Shown piece by piece: positions 7,456-15,682 of a stretch of 29,734 nt of DNA. The notes below the pieces were generated by a model, which saw only the letters and a program-made list of their open reading frames with translations, searched no databases and was not told where the DNA came from. Source of the stretch: SIG603 sp964370635 (GTDB lineage: Bacteria > Bacillota > Clostridia > Oscillospirales > Acutalibacteraceae); contig CAYJJU010000023.1 of the NCBI GenBank assembly GCA_964370635.1, forward strand, positions 1 through 29,734, given 5' to 3'. How positions within the stretch are numbered: the first letter of the stretch is position 1; the number at the start of each line of letters is the position of its first letter. Made by a program: the position numbers and the translations under genes.

Positions 7456-10400
7456 TTACCTCCTGTCACAGTGCAGACAGCGCATAGACTCTGCCAGTGC
7501 GTTAATTTTGTGGAAGCCTTTTACCACTTCTTCAAAATTATTATTCCTCTTATCGGGGTCTAAAATTTCTTTTGGGAACTGCTCGTGATAGACTACCTCG
7601 TCCTCGTCGACTATTTGCGGTATGTCTATTTCCGCCCCTTTGTTAAGCTCGCCTTTGCCGCCTAAGTATTTATCGATTGCAACTGCGGCCTGTTTTCCGT
7701 CTGCTATTGCACGTATGACATCATCAGGCCCTCTTGCGACGTCACCGCCTGCAAATACTCCGTCCATAGTGGTCATTAGTGTGTCGGCATTTACGATAAA
7801 TGTTCCCCATGAAGTAGTTCCTATGTCCTCTTTTTTGATGAAAGGAAGGTCGGCGTACTGGCTAACAGCAGGAATTACTATGTCACAGTCTATAACAAAA
7901 TTTTCTTCCCCTGTGCTTACCGATTTTCTTCTGCCCGAAGAATCAAAGTCGCCTAAGGTCATTTTTTTGCACTCCACACCCGATACTTTGCCGTCTTTTC
8001 CCTCTATGATTTTTGTGGGGCTGACAAGCTCTAAGATTTCAACACCCTCTTCTACCGCCTCGATTATTTCCTCTTTATAGGCAGGCATTGCATCTCTTGT
8101 CCGTCTGTATAAAATTATTACTTTTTCAGCGCCTATCCTAAGCGCCGTTCTTGCAGAGTCTATCGCCGTGTTTCCACCACCTATGACACAAACTGTTTTT
8201 CCGTCAAAACGTGGGTTTTCATTAAACACGCTTTTTAAGAAGCTTATTCCGTGAAGCACACCGTCTAAGTCCTCGCCCTCGATATTTACTTTTTGAGGGA
8301 ACTGAGTGCCTGTTGCAAGATACACAGCACCGTACTCGTCTTTTAGTTTTGCAAACTCTATATCTTTTCCAACGGCCGTGTTTAGGTGAATGTTAACACC
8401 TGCCTGTTTTATTAAATCAATTTCATGAGAAAGTATGTCTTTTGGAAGTCTATACTCGGGTATTCCAAATGAAAGCACACCGCCTGCAACGCTTTCGCTT
8501 TCGAATACGTCTACATCATAGCCTATTCTCACAAGATAATATGCACAGGTAAGACCCGAGGCACCGGCGCCCACCACGGCCACTTTTTTGCCGTTTTTCG
8601 GGTAGGAAAGCTTCATGGAATATGGAAGCTCGTTTTTAAATGCATAATCTGCGGCAAAACGTTTTAAATCCCTGATTGCAACGCTTTCATCGACGCCAGC
8701 CCTTCTGCATTTTTGCTCACATGGCCTTGTGCAAATTCTGCCACAAACGGCGGGGAAGGGGTTTTCCCTCATTATCAAATTGTACGCATCGATAAACCTG
8801 CCCGAGGCTATAAGCGAAATATATCCGGGTATGTTTATGTTTGCAGGACATGTATTTTCGCACGGAGAAATAAACATGGAGGCACAAACGCCGGCACTAC
8901 AGCGTTTTTTATTTATATGCTCCTCATATTCTTCTCTGAAATTTTCTATAGTGGAAAGTATGGGGTTAGGCGCTGTCTGACCAAGACCGCACATAGCGGT
9001 GTCTTGTATGGTTTTTGAAAGACTTTCCAAAAGCTCTATGTCGCCCTCTTTGCCCTTGCCGTCCGTTATATTTTCCAAAATTTCAAGCATGCGCTTTGTG
9101 CCTATGCGACAGGCAACGCATTTTCCGCAGGATTCCTCACGTATAAAGTCCATAAAAAACCTTGCAGTGTCGACCATGCAGGTGTCTTCGTTCATGACTA
9201 TAAGGCCGCCAGAGCCCATAATTGCGCCGAGTTTTTTTAGGGATTCATAGTCTATCGGAGTGTTTAAATTTTCTTTTGTAATACATCCGCCCGACGGTCC
9301 ACCCATTTGTGCCGCCTTGAATTTTTTGCCATCTCTAATTCCGGCACCTACCTTATAGATGATGTCGCCTAAAGAAATTCCTATTGGTACTTCAATAATG
9401 CCCGTGTTTACAACTTGCCCTGCAAGCGCAAAAACCTTGGTTCCTGGGGCTTCGGGAAGGCCAAAGCCTGCATACCATGCGCCGCCCTTTAATAAAATTT
9501 TAGGAACATTTGCAATGGTTTCAACATTATTTATTATAGTGGGCTTTCCATTTATTCCCCTCTCAAATGGGAAGGGTGGTTTTTGTTTTGGCTCGCCTCT
9601 TTGTCCCTCTATTGATGCTATAAGCGCAGTTTCTTCACCGCAGACAAACGCACCTGCACCTATTCTTATCTCTACATTAAAACTAAAGCCAGAACTGAAG
9701 ATGTTATCGCCCAAAAGTCCTGTCGCCCTCGCCTGTTCTATGGCGATTTTTAAGCGCTCTATGGCAATTGGGTACTCTGCCCTTATGTAGACATATCCCG
9801 TGCTTGCTCCTATGGCGTAGGCTCCCAGCATCATGCCTTCTAGCACGCAGTGGGGGTCGCCCTCTATTATGCTTCTGTCCATAAATGCACCGGGGTCGCC
9901 CTCGTCTGCGTTACAGACTATGTATTTTTCGTCGCTCTCCATTTTATTGCAGGCACTCCACTTGATATGGGTAGGGAAGCCTGCACCACCTCTGCCACGA
10001 AGTCCTGAAATTTTAATTTCCTCAATAAGTTCCACAGGGGAGCTCTTACATAGTGCGTTATATGCCGCCTTATAGCCGTCTTTTGCTATATAGGCGTCTA
10101 TGTCTGAGTAGTCGATTACACCGCAGTTATCGAGAACAATTTTAATTTGAGCCTTGTAAAATTCTATGTCGTCAATTTTTGGGACAAAGCTCTCAAGGCT
10201 TGGGTCAAAATATGTATACTGCTCAATAATTTCGCCTTTTAAGATATGAGATGAAAAAATTTCACGTGCTTTTACTGCGTCTAAATTTGTGTAGAAAATT
10301 CTTTCAGGTAAAATAAGCATTACGGGGCCTACCGCGCAAAGTCCCATACAGCCTGTTTCTATTACTTTTACCTTGTCGTCGTAGCCGTTTTGAGAAATCT

Positions 10401-10548
10401 CTTCTTTAAAGGCTTCGCTTACAGCACCGCAGTTTGAGGAAACACAACCGGCGCCTGCGCAGATAAGCACAGTTTTATCATAAGATGATATCTTATTGTT
10501 ATAATCAATTTTTATTTGCTCTAAAGCCTTATAGTCGCAAATTTTCAT
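7456..10548 (-). CDS. Fusion of NuoF-like hydrogenase subunit and GltD-like NADPH oxidoreductase
   Basis: A 1030-residue flavo-iron-sulfur protein. Domains: thioredoxin-like [2Fe-2S] domain (C30/C35, C67, C71); NuoF FMN/NADH domain with LRGRGGAGFP (173-182) and ADEGDPGAFMDR (204-215); SLBB-type region (~340-420); [4Fe-4S] site (C474, C477, C480, C520). From ~550 it becomes a GltD/NfnB-like module: Cys clusters (C550, C555, C563, C567; C602, C606, C610, C614), FAD site VVGAGASGL (668-676), second nucleotide site GGGNTAID with a following YRR, and GVFAGGDVARGP near the C-terminus, ending in RCLHC. Usual HydB/HndC ends in two ferredoxin-type clusters, absent here. It overlaps the NuoE-like gene by 4 bases and lies 2 bases before hydA. 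Likely role: pass electrons between NADH, NADPH, the hydrogenase and perhaps ferredoxin. No frameshift is seen. Confidence 0.93.
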   Translation of the reverse strand: MKICDYKALEQIKIDYNNKISSYDKTVLICAGAGCVSSNCGAVSEAFKEEISQNGYDDKVKVIETGCMGLCAVGPVMLILPERIFYTNLDAVKAREIFSSHILKGEIIEQYTYFDPSLESFVPKIDDIEFYKAQIKIVLDNCGVIDYSDIDAYIAKDGYKAAYNALCKSSPVELIEEIKISGLRGRGGAGFPTHIKWSACNKMESDEKYIVCNADEGDPGAFMDRSIIEGDPHCVLEGMMLGAYAIGASTGYVYIRAEYPIAIERLKIAIEQARATGLLGDNIFSSGFSFNVEIRIGAGAFVCGEETALIASIEGQRGEPKQKPPFPFERGINGKPTIINNVETIANVPKILLKGGAWYAGFGLPEAPGTKVFALAGQVVNTGIIEVPIGISLGDIIYKVGAGIRDGKKFKAAQMGGPSGGCITKENLNTPIDYESLKKLGAIMGSGGLIVMNEDTCMVDTARFFMDFIREESCGKCVACRIGTKRMLEILENITDGKGKEGDIELLESLSKTIQDTAMCGLGQTAPNPILSTIENFREEYEEHINKKRCSAGVCASMFISPCENTCPANINIPGYISLIASGRFIDAYNLIMRENPFPAVCGRICTRPCEQKCRRAGVDESVAIRDLKRFAADYAFKNELPYSMKLSYPKNGKKVAVVGAGASGLTCAYYLVRIGYDVDVFESESVAGGVLSFGIPEYRLPKDILSHEIDLIKQAGVNIHLNTAVGKDIEFAKLKDEYGAVYLATGTQFPQKVNIEGEDLDGVLHGISFLKSVFNENPRFDGKTVCVIGGGNTAIDSARTALRIGAEKVIILYRRTRDAMPAYKEEIIEAVEEGVEILELVSPTKIIEGKDGKVSGVECKKMTLGDFDSSGRRKSVSTGEENFVIDCDIVIPAVSQYADLPFIKKEDIGTTSWGTFIVNADTLMTTMDGVFAGGDVARGPDDVIRAIADGKQAAVAIDKYLGGKGELNKGAEIDIPQIVDEDEVVYHEQFPKEILDPDKRNNNFEEVVKGFHKINALAESMRCLHCDRR

Positions 10549-11060
10549 AGCACTTCCTCCTGACGATATTCATTTAGTATCGCGCTTAGCTTATTTTCAT
10601 TTACTTGCTTGTAGATGGTGTCGTTAATCATTATTGCAGGGGCTAGGCCACATGCACCGATGCATCTTGCAATTTCAAGTGAAAAAAGTTTATCCTGTGT
10701 GGTTTCCCCCAAACCTATGCCGAGTTTGCTTTGTAGTGCCTCCACAAGTTTTTTGCCGCCCCTTACATAACATGCAGTCCCCATGCATACCCTGATTATG
10801 TTTTTTCCCCTAGGCTTTGTTGAAAAGAAAGAATAAAATGTGACAACTCCTGAAACTTTTGATACCGGCACATTCATGCCTTTTGCGATAAAACACTGAA
10901 TGTTAAGCGGTAGGCAGCCGTATATTTCCTGTGCTGCATGAAGCACCTGAATTAATTTATCAGGATTTCTCTTTACAAGGTCCATCACGTTCGAAATTTC
11001 TTCCAGTTTGTGCACGTCTTGCTCCTCACTGCAAAATGTGCGTGTATTTGTGTCTTTCAT
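10545..11060 (-). CDS. nuoE: NuoE-like [2Fe-2S] subunit of the hydrogenase (HydC/HndA-like)
   Basis: A 171-residue thioredoxin-fold subunit. The four cluster ligands are visible as CMGTACYVRGG (C-x4-C, about residues 92-97) and CIGACGLAPA (C-x3-C, about residues 133-137), as in NuoE, HydC and HndA. The N-terminal helical part (LIQVLHAAQEIYGCLP) is also typical. It relays electrons between the FMN of the NuoF-like subunit and the other clusters. First gene of the operon, with AAAGGAGG 6 bases before ATG. Its last codons (CAG GAG GAA) supply the ribosome binding site of the next gene, which starts inside its stop, so the subunits are probably made in fixed ratio. Confidence 0.94.
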   Translation of the reverse strand: MKDTNTRTFCSEEQDVHKLEEISNVMDLVKRNPDKLIQVLHAAQEIYGCLPLNIQCFIAKGMNVPVSKVSGVVTFYSFFSTKPRGKNIIRVCMGTACYVRGGKKLVEALQSKLGIGLGETTQDKLFSLEIARCIGACGLAPAIMINDTIYKQVNENKLSAILNEYRQEEVL

Positions 11061-11142
11061 AATTGTCCTCCTTTGGTTTTTTTGTCGATAAAACCAACAT
11101 ATTAATTTAATAATAATGTTAATTTTTATTAATATTGATATA

Positions 11143-11171
11143 ATTATATAACAAGTTTTCTAATGAAGCAA
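11143..11171 (-). promoter_or_regulatory. Promoter for the hydrogenase operon
   Basis: Read on the minus strand: TTGCTT (11171-11166), a spacer of exactly 17 bases and TATAAT (11148-11143). It would start transcription about 75 bases before the NuoE-like gene. AT-rich dyads such as TTAATTTTTATTAA lie downstream of it. Confidence 0.65.
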
Positions 11172-11251
11172 TTAAAATTTTGAGTTTTTCACAATATATT
11201 TGGCATTTTTTAATAATTCTATGTTTTAGACTAAAACAGATATAGACTTTT

Positions 11252-11295
11252 ATGTTAAATGTTTGAATAAGTACATTGTATGTAACATTTAACAT
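11252..11295. promoter_or_regulatory. Perfect 12-bp inverted repeat, candidate regulator site
   Basis: ATGTTAAATGTT (11252-11263) and AACATTTAACAT (11284-11295) are exact reverse complements, 20 bases apart (centres 32 bases, three helical turns). It sits 17 bases upstream of the -35 of the GGDEF promoter and about 80 bases upstream of the -35 of the hydrogenase promoter. Each arm resembles half of a Rex-type box (TGTTAA) but neither is a full match. Confidence 0.5.
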
Positions 11296-11312
11296 TATTT
11301 TAATTATGATTA

Positions 11313-11342
11313 TTGAAATAATGTATACGTTTGTGATAAAAT
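11313..11342 (+). promoter_or_regulatory. Promoter for the GGDEF gene
   Basis: TTGAAA (11313-11318), an 18-base spacer and TAAAAT (11337-11342), the -10 being preceded by TGTGA. The same TTGAAA...TGTGATAAAAT arrangement occurs before the NfeD gene at 23592-23620. Confidence 0.65.
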
Positions 11343-11383
11343 AATATTAAAACATAAGCTATTTTCTTAAACAGGAGGGAAAT

Positions 11384-13225
11384 ATGAGTAATAAAATTAT
11401 GCCGCTTAGCGACTTGGCTTTTTTAAATGAACACTTACCGGGTGCCGTCGCAGTGCTTGAGCTCTCTAAGGAGCTAATAGTTTTAGAGGCAAACGACGGC
11501 TTCTTTGCCTTGATTGGATATGATAGAGAAGAATTTTTACAAAAATACAGAAATTGCTGCTCAGGGATAATGCGCACGCTAAATGGTGAGTCTGAGCTCT
11601 CAAATCTTCTCTCTCTTGATACGAATTTAATATCTGCAAAACTTATCAAGAAAAATGCAGTGCAAGCAAAAATTAAGATTTGCTCAAAAAAAATCACCTC
11701 CAAAAGAGGAGATGAGAGAGTTGTTGTGCAAATTATTGATGAGCTTGACAGCGATATGGATAGGTTAAGTGCCCTAAAACATTCCGATTTACAGCTAGAC
11801 GAGACTTGCAAAAGTGAGTTTGAGTTTACTTATGATTTGGAGCATAAAATATTTAAGTGCGATGAAAAATTTGCTGAAAAAATTGGTATAAGCCCTGTGG
11901 TGGAAGATTTTCCGAATACACTGATAGAAAAAGGTATTTTAAGGGATGAAAATTTGCTACAGTTTTTTAGCATGCAGGCACAAAGGCGTAAAAATAGCAG
12001 AGAAAAAAAGCTGACATTTTTTTCTCATAATAGGGTGCATTTTTTTAATATGAATTTTACAATTTCCACAAGTCCCCAAGGCCACTTCATGAGTGGCACG
12101 CTGACTCAAGCAGGGAGTACGGCGCAAGAGATGTATAATGTCACAAGTAAAATAGGCATAGACAGCCTTACAGGGCTATTGACCAAAGAAGAGGCGGAAA
12201 GGGAAATTGCTGAGAATTTGAAAAACCTTTTCCCAGGGCAAATTTGCGCACTGTTAATAGTGGACATAGATAATTTTTCACAGATAAATGAGCAGTATGG
12301 AAATTTATACGGAGATGCTATTTTAAGTGAATTTGCGACGGCACTCAAAAGCCATTTTAGAGATGAAGACATTATTGCAAGGGCAGGCGGAGACGAATTT
12401 TTTATATTTATGAAAAATTTGCCGGGGCCTGATACGGCGCTTGAGAGGGCAAAAAGACTTTGCAAAAATTTGAAAAGGGAATATGTTAAAAACGACATCA
12501 AGACTGAAATTACCATAAGCGTGGGGCTTTCTGTACTGCCAGAGCACGGGACTACGCTTGAACAGCTTTATCAAAAGGCGGACATAGCCTTGTTTGAGGC
12601 AAAATGTGATTGCAGTAGGGAGTATGTGAAGTATCACAGCGCCACGGCACTTGTAAAAAAACCGCAAAATCCGGTGTCGTTTATACCGCAGAAAAATCCA
12701 AAGAAATTTAGGGACAATAAGTTTGAATATATTTTTAGACTTTTATACACCTGCGATGATTTAGAAGATTGTCTTAATTCTATTTTGCAACTTTTAACCG
12801 AGCATTTTAATTTTAGCAGGGGATATATATTTGAATTTTCGGAAGATTTATCGGAGCATAGCTGTAGCTTTGAGTGGTGTAAAAACGGAATAAGCGCCAC
12901 AAAAGACAAGATGCAAAACAAAAAAACTCCGAACTCTTACCGGTCTTTAGCACCCGGTAAGGACGAAGAATTTTTTATGATGACTAATTTAGAGCAACTA
13001 GACAGTCAATCTCAGGATTTAGCCAGAGAGCATGATGTTAAGTACATTTTACATTTTGGAGTGTGGGAGCAAGACAGGCCTGTAGGCTTTATAGGCTTTG
13101 CCGACTGCGAGCGCAGCTACAATCTAATGCCGGACGAAATTGCCGAAATAGGCGTGATATGCAGAATGATAGGAGTGTTTCTCGTTAAAGAGGAGTTTAG
13201 AAGAAAATTGGAGAATTTTGACTAA
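11384..13225 (+). CDS. PAS-GGDEF-GAF diguanylate cyclase
   Basis: A 613-residue cytosolic signalling protein without membrane helices. Order: PAS-like domain (about 10-115, with LEANDGFFALIGYDREEF); a second, weaker PAS-like region (about 140-245); GGDEF domain (about 258-420) with IDSLTGLLTK, metal-binding VDIDNF (303-308) and an intact GGDEF (335-339); then a GAF-like domain (about 440-610). An RxxD inhibitory site (RDED, 326-329) stands five residues before GGDEF, so both catalysis and product feedback look intact. It should make cyclic di-GMP in response to signals sensed by the PAS or GAF parts. It starts with AGGAGGGAAATATG and is transcribed alone, divergent from the hydrogenase operon, ending in a terminator. 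Which signal it senses cannot be read. Confidence 0.9.
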   Translation: MSNKIMPLSDLAFLNEHLPGAVAVLELSKELIVLEANDGFFALIGYDREEFLQKYRNCCSGIMRTLNGESELSNLLSLDTNLISAKLIKKNAVQAKIKICSKKITSKRGDERVVVQIIDELDSDMDRLSALKHSDLQLDETCKSEFEFTYDLEHKIFKCDEKFAEKIGISPVVEDFPNTLIEKGILRDENLLQFFSMQAQRRKNSREKKLTFFSHNRVHFFNMNFTISTSPQGHFMSGTLTQAGSTAQEMYNVTSKIGIDSLTGLLTKEEAEREIAENLKNLFPGQICALLIVDIDNFSQINEQYGNLYGDAILSEFATALKSHFRDEDIIARAGGDEFFIFMKNLPGPDTALERAKRLCKNLKREYVKNDIKTEITISVGLSVLPEHGTTLEQLYQKADIALFEAKCDCSREYVKYHSATALVKKPQNPVSFIPQKNPKKFRDNKFEYIFRLLYTCDDLEDCLNSILQLLTEHFNFSRGYIFEFSEDLSEHSCSFEWCKNGISATKDKMQNKKTPNSYRSLAPGKDEEFFMMTNLEQLDSQSQDLAREHDVKYILHFGVWEQDRPVGFIGFADCERSYNLMPDEIAEIGVICRMIGVFLVKEEFRRKLENFD

Positions 13226-13231
13226 TAAAAG

Positions 13232-13260
13232 GGAGGGTACAAAGCCCTCCCTAATTTATT
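13232..13260. terminator. Convergent terminator between the GGDEF gene and secF
   Basis: AGGGAGGG (13232-13239), a 7-base loop and CCCTCCCT (13247-13254) form a perfect 8-bp stem. On the plus strand it is followed by AATTTATT; on the minus strand by TTTATT, so it can act for both converging genes. Confidence 0.82.
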
Positions 13261-13276
13261 GCTGTATTTTTTAAAT

Positions 13277-14197
13277 TCAGCTCTTCTTTCTGCTCTCCCA
13301 CATTGTGTAAAGTGGTGTTGCTATGCAAAGAGAAGAGTAACAGCCGGACACTACGCCTATCATCATAGGCAGTGCAAAGCTTGACACGGTGTCTATTGCA
13401 TAAATTACCGAAACTGTATAAATTACCGATAAAACAATTAGAGTGGTAAGCGATGTAAGCACCGAGCGTGAAAAGATTTGATTTAAACTTTTATTGACTA
13501 CTTGATTTAAGGCAGTGCTTGGTGGCATTAGCGCCTTGTTTTCACGCACTCTGTCGTATATTACTATGGTGTCATTGAGCGAGTAGCCCACTATGGTGAG
13601 GATTACCGCTATGAAAATGTCGTTAATGCTCATGCCGAACATGATAAAGACAAAGTAAACTATTAATACGTCGTGCACAAGGGCGATTATCGCCGTAACA
13701 CCTGCTGTCATTCCACCGATTTTTCTAAATCTAAACATTATGAAAAGTAGAAGAAAAATTATGGTAATTCCAAAGCAGGCAAGGCATTTTTGGAAAAATT
13801 TTGCGCCCATTTCGGGGTCGACCGTCGTGGCACTTGCAACCTCAAATGTTCTTCCCTCGTAATTTTCATTTAGGGCATCTGCAATTTCTTGTTGCACACT
13901 GACAGGAAGTGTTTGGTTGCCCGAGAAATTTACCGTGACTTGGTGCTGGTCTGTGCTCATCACGTAATTTGTTGTAAGGCTAACACTTCTTCCGCTGGCG
14001 TCTTCTATTATATCCATAACCTCACTTTGCGATACATCTCCGTCGACCGTGTATTTTATCACAGCGCCTCCTGCAAATTGTATGTCTAAATTTGCACCAA
14101 AAATAATGTTTGTCATGAGGCCTATAAGGATTACAGCACTGGAAATGATGAAAAATATTTTTTTGTTTTTATAAAAATCTATGTTTAAATTTCTCAT
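13277..14197 (-). CDS. secF: Protein translocase subunit SecF
   Basis: A 306-residue membrane protein of the SecDF complex, which uses the proton or sodium gradient to help pull secreted proteins through SecYEG. Visible: a first membrane helix (about 13-32), the LDIQFAGGAVIKY motif of the first extracytoplasmic domain, and a C-terminal block of five helices with the conserved IVGYSLNDTIVIYDRVREN segment (about 202-220). The length is normal. Its start overlaps the secD stop by 4 bases (ATGA), so the two are translationally coupled. Confidence 0.96.
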   Translation of the reverse strand: MRNLNIDFYKNKKIFFIISSAVILIGLMTNIIFGANLDIQFAGGAVIKYTVDGDVSQSEVMDIIEDASGRSVSLTTNYVMSTDQHQVTVNFSGNQTLPVSVQQEIADALNENYEGRTFEVASATTVDPEMGAKFFQKCLACFGITIIFLLLFIMFRFRKIGGMTAGVTAIIALVHDVLIVYFVFIMFGMSINDIFIAVILTIVGYSLNDTIVIYDRVRENKALMPPSTALNQVVNKSLNQIFSRSVLTSLTTLIVLSVIYTVSVIYAIDTVSSFALPMMIGVVSGCYSSLCIATPLYTMWESRKKS

Positions 14198-15588
14198 TTG
14201 ACTGCACCTCCAAAAAGACTTTTTTTGCGCAAAAATTTAAATGAGGAAAGTGATTTTAGCATAAGTCTCGATGCGCACACACCCATAATGAAGTTTGCTA
14301 TTACGCCTACAAGAAGGGTGTAGCCAAAGGAATAAATTGCGCCTGTTGTAGATTCGCCAAATATTGCTGATAAAACATTTCCGGGACCAAATACACCTAT
14401 TAGCATTATCGCAACGATAATAATCGTGATATTGCCGTCTACTATAGCCGAAAAGCTGTTTGAGCAACCCTTGTAGATAGAGCCGTCAAGCGTCTTACCG
14501 CTTAATAACTCCTCTTTAATGCGGCTTGCGGTGATGATGTTGGCATCAACGCCTATTCCGATAGAGAGCACCATGCCCGCAATACCCGGCAAGGTCATAG
14601 TGAAGCTGTTCATAAACGGGAAATAGCCCGAAACTGCGGCAAAGCTCAGCGCAAGCTGACCGCTTAAGCACAAAATTGCAACAAAGCCCGGTAGGCGGAA
14701 GATAATTATCATAAAAATAGCGACAAGAATAAAGGCAATTACACCGGCTAGGGTCATGGCATCAAGTGCCGAGAGGCCGAGTATAGGGTTTACTGTGCTA
14801 TAGTCTGTAATATCCATTGCAAAAGGCAGTGCGCCACCCTCAATTTTTGACGCGAGGTCGGAAGCTTCTTCTAGGGTGAAAGTACCCGAGATTACAGCCT
14901 GTCCGCCGTCGATTTCACTTTGCACCGTGGCGGCAGAAAGCAGTACATCGTCCATCCAAATAGAGATTATATCGCCTACCATAGCTGCGGTTGCTTCTCT
15001 GAATTTTTCAGCACCTTCGTCTGAAAAGCTGAGGTTTACCACATATTCGGAGTCTGGCGATACCGATGCCGTGGCACTTACCACGTCTGAACCCTCTAGC
15101 AAAATGGTTTGAGCCGTGTCACCTGAGGGAGTTTTATAAATCTCATTACCCTCGGCGTCATACTCCATGGTTTCAAATTCATCTCCCGGCCTAAAGGTTA
15201 AAAGAGCCGTTGCGGCAAGTTCTTCCACGGCCTCTTGTGGGTTAAAATCTGTCTCGTCAGACCTCCATGGGAAACGAACGATAATTCTGTTGTTTGAAAT
15301 ATCGGTAAAAAGCTCGTAATCTGTGATGCCCGAGCTTACCATTCTAAGCTCTATTCTTGTTTTTGCGGCATCTAGTTCTGTAGCACTTGCCTCTACACCC
15401 TCTGCGGGGCTGAAAGTAGCCTCAACACCGCCTCTTATGTCTATGCCCCAGCGTATGTCGCCTGCACCCTTTATGTAAGTGGTGACGATATCGCCATTTT
15501 GCGAATATACTCCGAAAATGGCAGTGTAAGATAGGGCAATTATTATGGCAAATACGATAAAAAACACGGCTTTTGCAGGTTTTTTCAT
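14194..15588 (-). CDS. secD: Protein translocase subunit SecD
   Basis: Partner of SecF, 464 residues from the chosen start. An upstream in-frame start would add 14 residues, but the ATG at 15588 has AAGGTGGT 8 bases before it and gives a clean start MKKPAKAVFFIVFAI with a first membrane helix. Next come the GIDIRGGVEATF motif (about 46-57), a large extracytoplasmic region, and five C-terminal helices including LPGIAGMVLSIGIGVDANI, the conserved channel motif. It is much shorter than the E. coli protein, as usual in Firmicutes. The ispH-rpsA gene lies upstream on the same strand, separated by a hairpin. Confidence 0.96.
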   Translation of the reverse strand: MKKPAKAVFFIVFAIIIALSYTAIFGVYSQNGDIVTTYIKGAGDIRWGIDIRGGVEATFSPAEGVEASATELDAAKTRIELRMVSSGITDYELFTDISNNRIIVRFPWRSDETDFNPQEAVEELAATALLTFRPGDEFETMEYDAEGNEIYKTPSGDTAQTILLEGSDVVSATASVSPDSEYVVNLSFSDEGAEKFREATAAMVGDIISIWMDDVLLSAATVQSEIDGGQAVISGTFTLEEASDLASKIEGGALPFAMDITDYSTVNPILGLSALDAMTLAGVIAFILVAIFMIIIFRLPGFVAILCLSGQLALSFAAVSGYFPFMNSFTMTLPGIAGMVLSIGIGVDANIITASRIKEELLSGKTLDGSIYKGCSNSFSAIVDGNITIIIVAIMLIGVFGPGNVLSAIFGESTTGAIYSFGYTLLVGVIANFIMGVCASRLMLKSLSSFKFLRKKSLFGGAVK

Positions 15589-15609
15589 TAATATAACCAC
15601 CTTTTTGTT

Positions 15610-15661
15610 TAATAAAAATAGGGACGGCATAAACTATAAAAGCAAATGCTTATCCCTATAT
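15610..15661 (-). terminator. Probable terminator after ispH-rpsA
   Basis: On the minus strand ATAGGGA pairs with TCCCTAT (15659-15653 and 15624-15618) across a 28-base loop that itself holds a small GCAT/ATGC pairing, followed by TTTTATT. The long loop makes it weaker than the other terminators here, so some read-through into secD is possible. Confidence 0.5.
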
Positions 15662-15682
15662 TTTTAAATATGTTTTATATAA

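Larger units (their letters stand above)
11061..11383. other. 323-base divergent control region (hydrogenase operon / GGDEF gene)
   Basis: A very AT-rich gap between two divergent genes. It holds a leftward promoter (11143-11171), a perfect 12-bp inverted repeat (11252-11263 and 11284-11295), a rightward promoter (11313-11342), and ribosome binding sites at both ends. No open reading frame, tRNA or recognisable riboswitch was seen in it. Confidence 0.7.

Noticed and set aside
11117..11140. Possible Rex box (TGTTAA...TTAATA) downstream of the hydrogenase promoter
   Set aside because: The arms are separated by six bases rather than four and the second arm does not match TTAACAA; AT-rich chance similarity is likely.
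12106..12516. Minus-strand open frames antisense to the GGDEF domain
   Set aside because: They overlap the intact cyclase, which has all catalytic motifs in the sense frame.
15589..15630. Longer SecD with 14 extra N-terminal residues
   Set aside because: No ribosome binding site at that start; the downstream ATG has AAGGTGGT at correct spacing and leads straight into the first membrane helix.
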